Part shown: piece after piece, positions 17,615 to 24,752 of the stretch
Position numbering within the stretch: the first letter of the stretch is position 1
How the letters are laid out: every line of letters begins with the position of its first letter
NCBI GenBank assembly: GCA_036653595.1
Contig: JAVVTQ010000004.1
Coordinates: forward strand, 15,615-79,614
DNA: 64,000 nt
Direction: 5' to 3'
Origin: JAVVTQ01 sp036653595
Lineage (GTDB): Bacteria > Bacillota > Clostridia > Oscillospirales > Ruminococcaceae
Made by a program: the position numbers and the translations under genes
Notes under the pieces: model-generated
The model's input: only the letters and a program-made list of their open reading frames with translations
Databases searched by the model: none
What the model was told of the DNA's origin: nothing

Positions 17615-18075
17615 TTTATTTTCCCTGCATCCTTCAGGCATTTTTGCGCAAGCTCTGTGGCGGCGCACACGAGGGAAAGACACGGGCGCTGCTTATAATA
17701 CAGAGCCGTGCGCTCATCGGGCATAGCATCGTCGTTTATTCCGTCTATATTTTTCAAAAGCTCACAGCAATCAAGCGAGCCGAAGCGAGTCGAAAATTCA
17801 TCCGAAGCGAGCCTGACGGCTTGATATATCTCCGGCTTGTTGTCACAAGCACTATTTGAAGAACAGAAGCCGAGCACAAGCCCCATTCCCGAAACTGCGC
17901 CGCAGAGGTGCCGCGTTCTTGCAAAGCCGCCCCCAAATGCCGCGCTTATCGCGAGAACCGTTTCGAGTGGAAGACCCAAAACATCGCAAAAAGCTCCGGA
18001 AACAGCCTGAGCGCAATTGTAGCCCGCCATGAAAAGCTCGGTGGCTTTTTCCACGCGGGGACTTGCGCTATTCAT
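17611..18075 (-). CDS. C_GCAxxG_C_C family redox-type protein
   Basis: The 154-residue protein matches the C_GCAxxG_C_C family: NCAQAVSGAFC near the N-terminus, AAFGGGFAR and LCGAVSGMGLVLGF, then further cysteines downstream. Members are thought to bind a metal or take part in redox chemistry, but no reaction is established. The start at 18075 overlaps the last eight bases of aspS, and the end overlaps yccF, so it is embedded in the operon by translational coupling. An upstream in-frame start at 18126 would lie far inside aspS and is not preferred. Confidence 0.85.
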   Translation of the reverse strand: MNSASPRVEKATELFMAGYNCAQAVSGAFCDVLGLPLETVLAISAAFGGGFARTRHLCGAVSGMGLVLGFCSSNSACDNKPEIYQAVRLASDEFSTRFGSLDCCELLKNIDGINDDAMPDERTALYYKQRPCLSLVCAATELAQKCLKDAGKIK

Positions 18076-19852
18076 TCGTTTTGGCGACTGACTTGAGATA
18101 AAGCTCTTCCAGCTGCTTTTCATCAACAGTCGCAGGACAGTTTGTCATAAGCTCGCTTGCATTTTGAACCTTCGGGAAAGCGATGACGTCGCGAATAGAG
18201 TCTTTTTGAAGGAGAAGCATAACAAGACGGTCTAGCCCATAGGCAAGTCCTCCGTGAGGGGGTGCGCCGTATTTATAGGCCTCAATCAGATAACCGAACT
18301 GCTCGGTCATGCGCTCCTCCGAGAAGCCGAGCGCCTTGAACATGCGGCGCTGCAAGGAGGGGTCATTTATGCGAATGGAGCCGCCGCCGACTTCTGTACC
18401 GTTCATCACAATATCATATGCCTGCGCGCGGCAAGAGGCAGGATCGGCCTCCACCTTGTCTACATCGCTCTCCATCGGCGCCGTAAACGGGTGATGCTTT
18501 GCATAGTATCTGCCATCCTCTTCGCTGTACTCAAAGAGTGGGAATTCAACCACCCAAAGCAAGTCAAAGCGTCCCTTTTCTATCATGTCAAACTTCTTTG
18601 CAATCTCGCAGCGCAGAGCGCCCAGAGAGTCAAATACCACAGCGTCCTTGTCCGCGACAAAGAAGAGCACATCGCCCTTTTGCGCATTCAGGGCCGCATC
18701 GATTGCTTCGATTTCCTGCTCTGTCATATTTTTCTCGAAGCTGGAGGAGCGCGCGTCCGTGGTTATCCTTGTATAGGCAAGACCCTTTGCCTTGTATGAT
18801 TTCACAAATTCCGCAAGCTTGTCTATCTCCTTGCGGGTGAGCCTGTCCGCCAAGCCCTTGGCGTTTATGGCGCGCACACAGCCGCCGTTCTTCACTGCAT
18901 CGGAAAAGACGGAAAATCCGCATGTGGCCGCGATGGCGGAGATATTCACAAGCTCCATGCCAAAGCGCGTGTCCGGCTTGTCAGAGCCGAAACGCTCCAT
19001 GGCCTGTGCATATGTGATGCGCGGCAGCGGCAGCGAAAGCTCGCGGTTGAGAATCTCTTTGAATATGCGCTTCATGAAGCCCTCGTTTATGGCCATTATA
19101 TCGTCTTGGGTTATGAAGGACATTTCGAGGTCGATTTGTGTAAACTCGGGCTGGCGGTCGGCACGCAGGTCTTCGTCGCGAAAGCAGCGCGCAATCTGCA
19201 TATAGCGGTCAAAGCCTGAGAGCATCAGAAGCTGCTTATATAGCTGCGGCGACTGTGGAAGAGCATAGAATCTGCCGGGCTGGACGCGCGACGGCACGAG
19301 ATAGTCGCGCGCGCCCTCCGGGGTGGATTTTATAAGTATAGGCGTCTCAATTTCAACAAAGTGATTGTCAGAAAAATAGTCGCGCGCGACCTTTGCGATT
19401 TTGTGGCGCATAACAATGGCATGCGTGAGTGATGGGCGGCGGAGATCCAGATATCTGTATTTTAAAGCGAGCTCATCGCGCACTGAGACTTCATCGCGAA
19501 TTTCAAAGGGCGTCGTTTCCGCTCCGCTCAAAAGGCGAAGCTCTGTTACGGCTATCTCTATTGAACCCGTCTCAATTTTATCGGTTTTGCTTGAGCGTTC
19601 GCGCAAAATTCCCTTTGCAACGAGCGTGTACTCGCTTCGAATAGTCTCTGCCTTTGCAAAGATATCGCGCGCGGTTGCGTCGTCAAAGGCGAGCTGAACT
19701 ATTCCGGTAACATCGCGCAAATCTGTAAAAATGAGGTTTCCGAGATTGCGAGAGCGCGAGACAAAGCCCGCAACCGTCACTTCCTTTCCAAAGCTTTCAC
19801 CGAGCAGGTCGAGCGCGTAGTGCGTCCGCTTGAGATTTCCCATATTGTCCAT
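18068..19852 (-). CDS. aspS: aspartyl-tRNA synthetase
   Basis: The 594-residue class II synthetase charges tRNA-Asp. It has an N-terminal anticodon-binding OB fold, motif 2 in ARCFRDEDLRADRQPEFTQ, the bacterial GAD insertion in the middle and motif 3 in YGLDRLVMLL. I chose ATG 19852, eight bases after GGAG; a TTG at 19870 in the same frame has no ribosome site. It follows hisS by 33 bases, the usual clostridial hisS-aspS order. No T-box leader is seen upstream of the pair. Confidence 0.97.
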   Translation of the reverse strand: MDNMGNLKRTHYALDLLGESFGKEVTVAGFVSRSRNLGNLIFTDLRDVTGIVQLAFDDATARDIFAKAETIRSEYTLVAKGILRERSSKTDKIETGSIEIAVTELRLLSGAETTPFEIRDEVSVRDELALKYRYLDLRRPSLTHAIVMRHKIAKVARDYFSDNHFVEIETPILIKSTPEGARDYLVPSRVQPGRFYALPQSPQLYKQLLMLSGFDRYMQIARCFRDEDLRADRQPEFTQIDLEMSFITQDDIMAINEGFMKRIFKEILNRELSLPLPRITYAQAMERFGSDKPDTRFGMELVNISAIAATCGFSVFSDAVKNGGCVRAINAKGLADRLTRKEIDKLAEFVKSYKAKGLAYTRITTDARSSSFEKNMTEQEIEAIDAALNAQKGDVLFFVADKDAVVFDSLGALRCEIAKKFDMIEKGRFDLLWVVEFPLFEYSEEDGRYYAKHHPFTAPMESDVDKVEADPASCRAQAYDIVMNGTEVGGGSIRINDPSLQRRMFKALGFSEERMTEQFGYLIEAYKYGAPPHGGLAYGLDRLVMLLLQKDSIRDVIAFPKVQNASELMTNCPATVDEKQLEELYLKSVAKTNE

Positions 19853-19885
19853 GACTATTGCTCCAATCAAAAATTTGTTTAGGTG

Positions 19886-21154
19886 TCAGTTTTTCCCGAT
19901 TGCAGCCGCAAGCTGCGCGGCGTCAAGGCCGCATTCAAAAGAGCCGCCTCCCGCCATGTTTTTGACGGTGACAATGCCTTTGGCAACCTCATCGTCTCCG
20001 ATAACCGCCAAAAACTTGGCATGCTGCTTGTCGGCAAATTTGAGCTGTGCCTTTAGGCTGCGCGCATTGATATCGCGCATTGCAAAGATTCCCATGTCCT
20101 GAAGTCGATTCACAAACTCTCGCGATTTTTTCTCGCCCAAAGCGCCCAGATATGCGATAAACAATTCGGGTCCGCATGGCCGAGGCGCCTCAATACCTTC
20201 GCTGTCCAGCACCCCGAGAAGCCGTTCCATTCCCATTCCGAAGCCGACGCCCGGAGTGGGTTGTCCGCCAAGCTCTCCCACAAGGCCGTCATAGCGGCCG
20301 CCGCCGCAGACGGTTCCCTGTGCGCCGGCACCCTCATGCACGAACTCGAACACGGTTTTTGTATAATAGTCAAGTCCGCGCACGATGCGCGGGTTTACAG
20401 TGTAGGCAATATTTGTCTCGTCTAAAAGAGCTTTTAGTTTTTCGAAATGCCCCGAGCAATCCTCGCAGAGATAGTCTAGTGCTATTGGCGCACCGGAGGC
20501 GACGCTCTGGCAGGTGGGGCTTTTGCAGTCGATTATGCGCATGGGATTGCGCTCCAGCCTATCGCGGCACGTCTCGCACAGCTCGCTGCGGCGAAGCGAA
20601 AAATAATCGTATAGCGCCTTGCGGTAGATAGGGCGGCAGTCGGGGCAGCCGATTGAATTAATTTCAAGTCTGACTTTTTTCAAGCCGAAGCCGGAAAGTG
20701 CCGATGAAGCAACGCGGATAACCTCGCAGTCGGCGTCAGGCTCAGAAGAGCCATAAAGCTCGATTCCGAGCTGATGAAATTCGCGCAGACGGCCTGCTTG
20801 CGGTTTTTCATAGCGAAAACAGGACATGATATAAAAGGCTCTGACAGGCAGTGTTCCCGACAGTATTCCGCTTTGCATAAATGCGCGCGCAACACCTGAG
20901 GTTCCCTCAGGCCTGAGCGTGATAGAGCGCCCGCCCTTGTCGGTCATTGTGTACATTTCTTTGCCGACGACATCGGTGGTGTCCCCGACGCCCCTTGCGA
21001 ACAGCTCGGTATGCTCAAAGGTGGGCACACGAACCTCCTTGTAACCAAAGCGGCGGCATACCTCCTGGAGGGCACGCTCGATATACTGCCAGCGATAGCT
21101 GTATTCCGGAAGCACGTCCTGCGTGCCGCGCGGTGATGTTATAAGTTCCGGCAT
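19886..21154 (-). CDS. hisS: histidyl-tRNA synthetase
   Basis: The 422-residue class II synthetase charges tRNA-His. Visible are the N-terminal PRGTQDVLP, motif 2 with RPEGTSGVARA and SCFRYEKPQAGRLREF, and the HisRS-specific GLDYYTKTVFE, followed by the C-terminal anticodon-binding domain. AAAGGAAC precedes the ATG by about ten bases. It heads the hisS-aspS-C_GCAxxG-yccF-cls run. The 179-base leader contains a small perfect hairpin (GCTGTGC/GCACAGC, 21245-21261), but I do not see the T-box motif. Confidence 0.97.
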   Translation of the reverse strand: MPELITSPRGTQDVLPEYSYRWQYIERALQEVCRRFGYKEVRVPTFEHTELFARGVGDTTDVVGKEMYTMTDKGGRSITLRPEGTSGVARAFMQSGILSGTLPVRAFYIMSCFRYEKPQAGRLREFHQLGIELYGSSEPDADCEVIRVASSALSGFGLKKVRLEINSIGCPDCRPIYRKALYDYFSLRRSELCETCRDRLERNPMRIIDCKSPTCQSVASGAPIALDYLCEDCSGHFEKLKALLDETNIAYTVNPRIVRGLDYYTKTVFEFVHEGAGAQGTVCGGGRYDGLVGELGGQPTPGVGFGMGMERLLGVLDSEGIEAPRPCGPELFIAYLGALGEKKSREFVNRLQDMGIFAMRDINARSLKAQLKFADKQHAKFLAVIGDDEVAKGIVTVKNMAGGGSFECGLDAAQLAAAIGKN

Positions 21155-21333
21155 TGTTTATGTGTTCCTTTCGCAAAAAAGCCCCTAAGCCCTTACGGTT
21201 TTGAAATTTGCGCAAATAAAATCGCGCATGACGCAAAATTGGTGGCTGTGCACAGCACAGCGCCGCATCGCTTCACTTTTTCAAATGCGCCGAGAGGACA
21301 AAGAGCTTTTAGAGTTATAATAATCGAAAAATA

Positions 21334-21738
21334 TCAGCGCTTTGGATTTACAATGTTGCGCCAGTCAAGGTCGCCGCGCTCAAGACCATGTATCAAAACC
21401 TCAGCGGTTGCGATGTTGGTGGCGACAGGTATATTGTGAGCGTCGCACAGGCGCAGCAGGTTCATTTCATTAGGCTCATGCTCCTTTGCGGAGATTGGGT
21501 CACGAAAGAAAAGCAGCAAATCTATCTCGTTGCAGGCAATGCGGGCACTGATTTGTTGGTCGCCGCCCTGATAGCCTGAAAGGAATTTTTGAATCGAGAG
21601 TCCTGTCGCTTCGCTGACAAGCTTGCCGGTTGTGCCGGTAGCGCAGATATTGTGTCTGGACAGCACGCCGCAGTAAGCTATGCAAAACTGCACCATAAGT
21701 TCTTTTTTTGTGTCGTGAGCTATTATTGCTATATTCAT
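21334..21738 (-). CDS. mgsA: methylglyoxal synthase
   Basis: This 134-residue enzyme converts dihydroxyacetone phosphate into methylglyoxal and phosphate, a bypass of lower glycolysis. The catalytic aspartate is in QGGDQQISA (Asp60), and the phosphate-binding LVSEATG and the FFRDPISAKEHEPNE segment with its histidine (His87) are intact. Length is normal. It lies 30 bases after a MinD-like gene, an arrangement known from clostridial cell-shape clusters. Confidence 0.96.
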   Translation of the reverse strand: MNIAIIAHDTKKELMVQFCIAYCGVLSRHNICATGTTGKLVSEATGLSIQKFLSGYQGGDQQISARIACNEIDLLLFFRDPISAKEHEPNEMNLLRLCDAHNIPVATNIATAEVLIHGLERGDLDWRNIVNPKR

Positions 21739-21768
21739 ATCCTATTCTCCTTAGTTAAAATGCAATAT

Positions 21769-22497
21769 TTATTGTATGTACAGAGGTACGTCGTCGCCTT
21801 CAAGGCGGCTTATTATATTCTGAAAAATAATGTGCGATTTGCTGGATTTGCCCAGCGCTTCGCCCTTTGCCAGAGATAGTGCAATTTCGTCGGTTTCGGG
21901 GATGACGCCGACGAGCTGCGCTCCGACATTGTCTATGCAAAAGTCGAGATCCGGGATAATTCCGTTTTCAACAAGCGATGCATTCAGCCTGTTTATCAGC
22001 AGACGTATTTTGGGAACATTCATGTCAAAGAGTCTGTCGGCGCAGACACGGGCATCTCGTATGCCGGAGGGGTCTGCGGTGGTTACCACAATAGCCCGCA
22101 TGGCGGCGCATGCTGCTGCGAGAAGAGTATCATCTGAACAGCCGGTGTCAATTATCACATGGTCAACGTTTTCGCTGAGAACCATGCAAAGTTTTACAAA
22201 CTGCCCGCTGACGAGAGTGGACTCGTTGTAGGGGGCGGGCATTACATATAGATCCTTGCAGATAGGGGATTCGACAATTGCCTTTGCGGGCTCACAGCGT
22301 CCGTTGAGGACATCAAAAATATCATATACGGTTTTTCCGAAAACGCCCATGAATATATCGAGACTGCGCATTCCATGACACAGCTCAATCACCAGAGCCG
22401 ATTTGCCTGATAACGCGTACTCCTCGGCGAGAAGAGCGGAAAATGCGGATTTGCCTGAACCGTCCTTGCCGGAAGCCACCATTGTTATAGTTCCCAT
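21769..22497 (-). CDS. MinD-like P-loop ATPase without membrane-targeting tail
   Basis: The 242-residue protein is a deviant Walker-A ATPase of the MinD/ParA group, with KDGSGKS (Lys11, Lys16) where MinD usually has KGGVGKT. VIIDTGC (Walker B region) and the C-terminal NIISRLEGDDVPLYIQ align with MinD, but the chain stops before the amphipathic helix that anchors MinD to the membrane. No minC or minE is near. I chose ATG 22497, 11 bases after GAGG; a TTG upstream lies within the promoter. Its position between maf and mgsA supports descent from the min cluster. A function in division placement is doubtful. Confidence 0.8.
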   Translation of the reverse strand: MGTITMVASGKDGSGKSAFSALLAEEYALSGKSALVIELCHGMRSLDIFMGVFGKTVYDIFDVLNGRCEPAKAIVESPICKDLYVMPAPYNESTLVSGQFVKLCMVLSENVDHVIIDTGCSDDTLLAAACAAMRAIVVTTADPSGIRDARVCADRLFDMNVPKIRLLINRLNASLVENGIIPDLDFCIDNVGAQLVGVIPETDEIALSLAKGEALGKSSKSHIIFQNIISRLEGDDVPLYIQ

Positions 22498-22519
22498 AAA
22501 ATAAATTACCTCAATAATA

Positions 22520-22548
22520 AGTATAACAAATAGCAAGTTTCATTACAA
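22520..22548 (-). promoter_or_regulatory. promoter of the minD-like gene
   Basis: On the minus strand TTGTAA (22543-22548), 17 bases and TATACT (22520-22525) lie 22 bases before the start codon, giving a short leader. Confidence 0.6.
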
Positions 22549-22592
22549 TATCTTTACAATAACTTTTTGCGCTCATATTGTGAAGTTTGGGG

Positions 22593-23153
22593 TCAAATAA
22601 AGTTGTTTTGAAGCAGAATGGCATAAATGCGCGAGACGGGCAAGCCCATCACATTGAAATAGTCCCCGTCCAAACGGTTCAAGTAGCGCGCAGCGAAATC
22701 CTGTATTCCATAGCCGCCCGCCTTGTCATACGGCCCGGCGCTGTCTATGTACGCTTCGATATCGGAGGCGGGAATGTCAAAAAATTCGACATTAGTGCGG
22801 CAAATAACCGTTTTCTCAAAGCTTGGCGCTGCTACGCAGACACCTGTATAGACGCTGTGTGCGGACCCGGAAAGAGATAAAAGCATTTTTCTAGCCTCAG
22901 CTTTATTTTTTGGCTTGCCGAGAACAACGCCGTCTTTTTCCACCACGGTGTCGCAACCCACAACGCAGCAGTCCTTGTTTTTGACAAAAATAGAATGTGC
23001 TTTCAAAGAGGCTAGCGAAGAGCAAAGCTCATCTGCAAGCAGGCAGCCGAGAGAGCTTTCATCGACATCCGACACTGCGCACTCAAAGCTCTCGGTTATC
23101 AGAGAAAAAAGCTCGCGCCTGCGCGGGCTTTTTGATGCAAGAATTATTCTCAT
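22593..23153 (-). CDS. maf: Maf-family nucleoside triphosphate pyrophosphatase
   Basis: This 186-residue protein has the Maf N-terminal signature ILASKSPRRREL, the conserved CDTVV in VVGCDTVVEKDGV and the C-terminal DKAGGYGIQDFA. Maf proteins hydrolyse non-canonical or modified nucleotides (dTTP/UTP-type) and were first linked to septum formation. It follows dut by 15 bases, so two nucleotide-pool sanitation enzymes are co-transcribed behind zapA. Confidence 0.95.
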   Translation of the reverse strand: MRIILASKSPRRRELFSLITESFECAVSDVDESSLGCLLADELCSSLASLKAHSIFVKNKDCCVVGCDTVVEKDGVVLGKPKNKAEARKMLLSLSGSAHSVYTGVCVAAPSFEKTVICRTNVEFFDIPASDIEAYIDSAGPYDKAGGYGIQDFAARYLNRLDGDYFNVMGLPVSRIYAILLQNNFI

Positions 23154-23168
23154 AAAACACCCGCCATA

Positions 23169-23615
23169 TCATATCCCTGTGGAGCCGAACCCGCCTGTGC
23201 CGCGCTCTGTGCTTGTAAGCTTTGAAACTGTCTCAAAATCCATCGAGCGCGACTTCACAAACATCATCTGGGCGATGCGGTCATTTGGCAAAACTGTATA
23301 TGCCTCTTTGCCGTGATTTATAAGTCCGACACAGATTTCGCCGCGGTAATCACTGTCTATTACGCCGACGGAATTCACAAGCGCGACCCCGTGCTTCATG
23401 CCCATTCCACTGCGTGAAAAAATGAGGGCGACATACTTTTTTTGGGGCAGTTCAATGGCTATGCCTGTCGGAATGCTGGCAAACTCACCCGGCAAAATGG
23501 TCAGCTCGCAGCTTATATCTGCGCGCAAATCGTAGGCTCCCGAGCCGATAGTGGCGCGCTGCGGGACGGAGGCACTGCTTGAAAGAAGCAAAATTTTTGT
23601 TTTGTTGTCACCCAT
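23169..23615 (-). CDS. dut: deoxyuridine triphosphatase
   Basis: The 148-residue homotrimeric-type dUTPase keeps uracil out of DNA and supplies dUMP. Its conserved motifs are all visible: SGAYDLRA, FSRSGMGMKHGV, SVGVIDSDYRGEI, NDRIAQMM and the C-terminal arm ERGTGGFGSTG. I chose ATG 23615, preceded by AAAGGAC; an upstream in-frame ATG at 23636 overlaps zapA. It begins two bases after the zapA stop. Confidence 0.96.
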   Translation of the reverse strand: MGDNKTKILLLSSSASVPQRATIGSGAYDLRADISCELTILPGEFASIPTGIAIELPQKKYVALIFSRSGMGMKHGVALVNSVGVIDSDYRGEICVGLINHGKEAYTVLPNDRIAQMMFVKSRSMDFETVSKLTSTERGTGGFGSTGI

Positions 23616-23617
23616 AT

Positions 23618-24586
23618 TTACAAGTCCTTTGTCCATGAGAGATTTGGCAAATCGTCGTCACCGGGCTGCAAATCAGAAAAAAGCGAACCGTTTGAGCTGC
23701 CTTTTTGCAAAAACTCATTTTGAGAAAAATCGCCTTGCTGCGCGCTTGCCGGGGCGTTTCCAAAACTGCCAAAACCGTTGAAGACGGGCTCGCCTCCGCG
23801 CAATGGCGGCTGGGCGGAGAAACCGCCGCGAAGGTCAGACTCAAAGCTTGTGGGCGAAGCCAAAGGTGCATTTTTGGAGCTGCCGTCCTCAAACACCATA
23901 TCCTCGAGAGCTTTAAGCTCTTTCTTGAGGCGGGCTATTTCGGCTTCGCTGTCATAATGAACCTTGACGGCAGCCTTGAGAGAAGAGACGCTCTCTGCGA
24001 GAAGCCCCTCCTGCTCGTTTATTTTTTTAGCATACTCCGCATTTTTCGCCGTGAGTGAGGAGACTTCCTTTTCCTGTTCGGCGATATAATCGCTGAGAGC
24101 CTTTGTTTTTTGACTGTAGTCATGCCCCAGCTCATTGGCGGCGCGAAGCTGCTCACGCAACAAGGCAAGCTCTTTTGTCGCGGTTTCGAGATCGGACTTG
24201 AGCTTTTCACCGGCAGAACCGGAGCCTTCCTCCTCGGTGGCGATGCGCGTCAGGTGTGAGCGAAGTGACTGTATTTCGGTTGCAAGCTCTGAAGAGTGCT
24301 TTTTCTCCTCATCGTAAAGCAGCTTTGCATTTGCCGCGTCGGCGAGGTATTCCTTCAACTGACTTCTCATATTGTTGACAGAGCGATTTGCCTTTTGATA
24401 GCTGTCGAGATAGTCTATCGCGCAGAGCAGAGAAGCGTTGGTCACAGAGGCGCTGGTGTTTTTTTCGAGAATAACCGCAATATTTTCGTTCATGGTCTTA
24501 GCGAGTCCCAGAACATAGGACTCCTCTTCAAGCGTTGACACGACAATACTGACACCTGAAATAGTAAGAGAAATTTTGTTTGCCAT
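23618..24586 (-). CDS. zapA: ZapA-family cell division protein with long coiled coil
   Basis: The first 100 residues of this 322-residue protein match ZapA, a FtsZ-ring cross-linker: VSIVVSTLEEESYV, MNENIAVI and ALLCAIDYLDSY-like segments. Residues about 100-240 are a predicted coiled coil rich in Glu, Lys and Leu, and the last 80 are a Gly/Ser/Phe/Gln-rich low-complexity tail. Classical ZapA is only about 100 residues; longer forms occur in Clostridia. GAGG lies 11 bases upstream. It leads the zapA-dut-maf operon. Confidence 0.85.
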   Translation of the reverse strand: MANKISLTISGVSIVVSTLEEESYVLGLAKTMNENIAVILEKNTSASVTNASLLCAIDYLDSYQKANRSVNNMRSQLKEYLADAANAKLLYDEEKKHSSELATEIQSLRSHLTRIATEEEGSGSAGEKLKSDLETATKELALLREQLRAANELGHDYSQKTKALSDYIAEQEKEVSSLTAKNAEYAKKINEQEGLLAESVSSLKAAVKVHYDSEAEIARLKKELKALEDMVFEDGSSKNAPLASPTSFESDLRGGFSAQPPLRGGEPVFNGFGSFGNAPASAQQGDFSQNEFLQKGSSNGSLFSDLQPGDDDLPNLSWTKDL

Positions 24587-24632
24587 CTCACAGACCTCAC
24601 TGATTTTATGAAGAAAAAATAATATTTACTAT

Positions 24633-24641
24633 ATTATAACA
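24633..24641 (-). promoter_or_regulatory. extended -10 promoter of zapA-dut-maf
   Basis: On the minus strand TGT followed by TATAAT (24633-24638) lies about 50 bases before the zapA start. No good -35 element is seen. Confidence 0.45.
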
Positions 24642-24692
24642 TGTTTTTTATATAAGAGGAACATTTTTCGCAATATGGGGAATTATTTTGAA

Positions 24693-24721
24693 TTGAAATG
24701 AGAAGCTTTTTAAAGTATAAT
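24693..24721 (+). promoter_or_regulatory. promoter of glgP
   Basis: TTGAAA (24693-24698), 17 bases and a perfect TATAAT (24716-24721) predict transcription from about 24728. This rules out the ATG at 24720, which lies within the -10 element. Confidence 0.75.
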
Positions 24722-24752
24722 GTTAAATAAGAGAAAAAAAAGGAGAATACAC

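Noticed and set aside
21155..21333. possible T-box leader before hisS
   Set aside because: The conserved T-box bulge sequence and a following terminator/antiterminator pair are not found.
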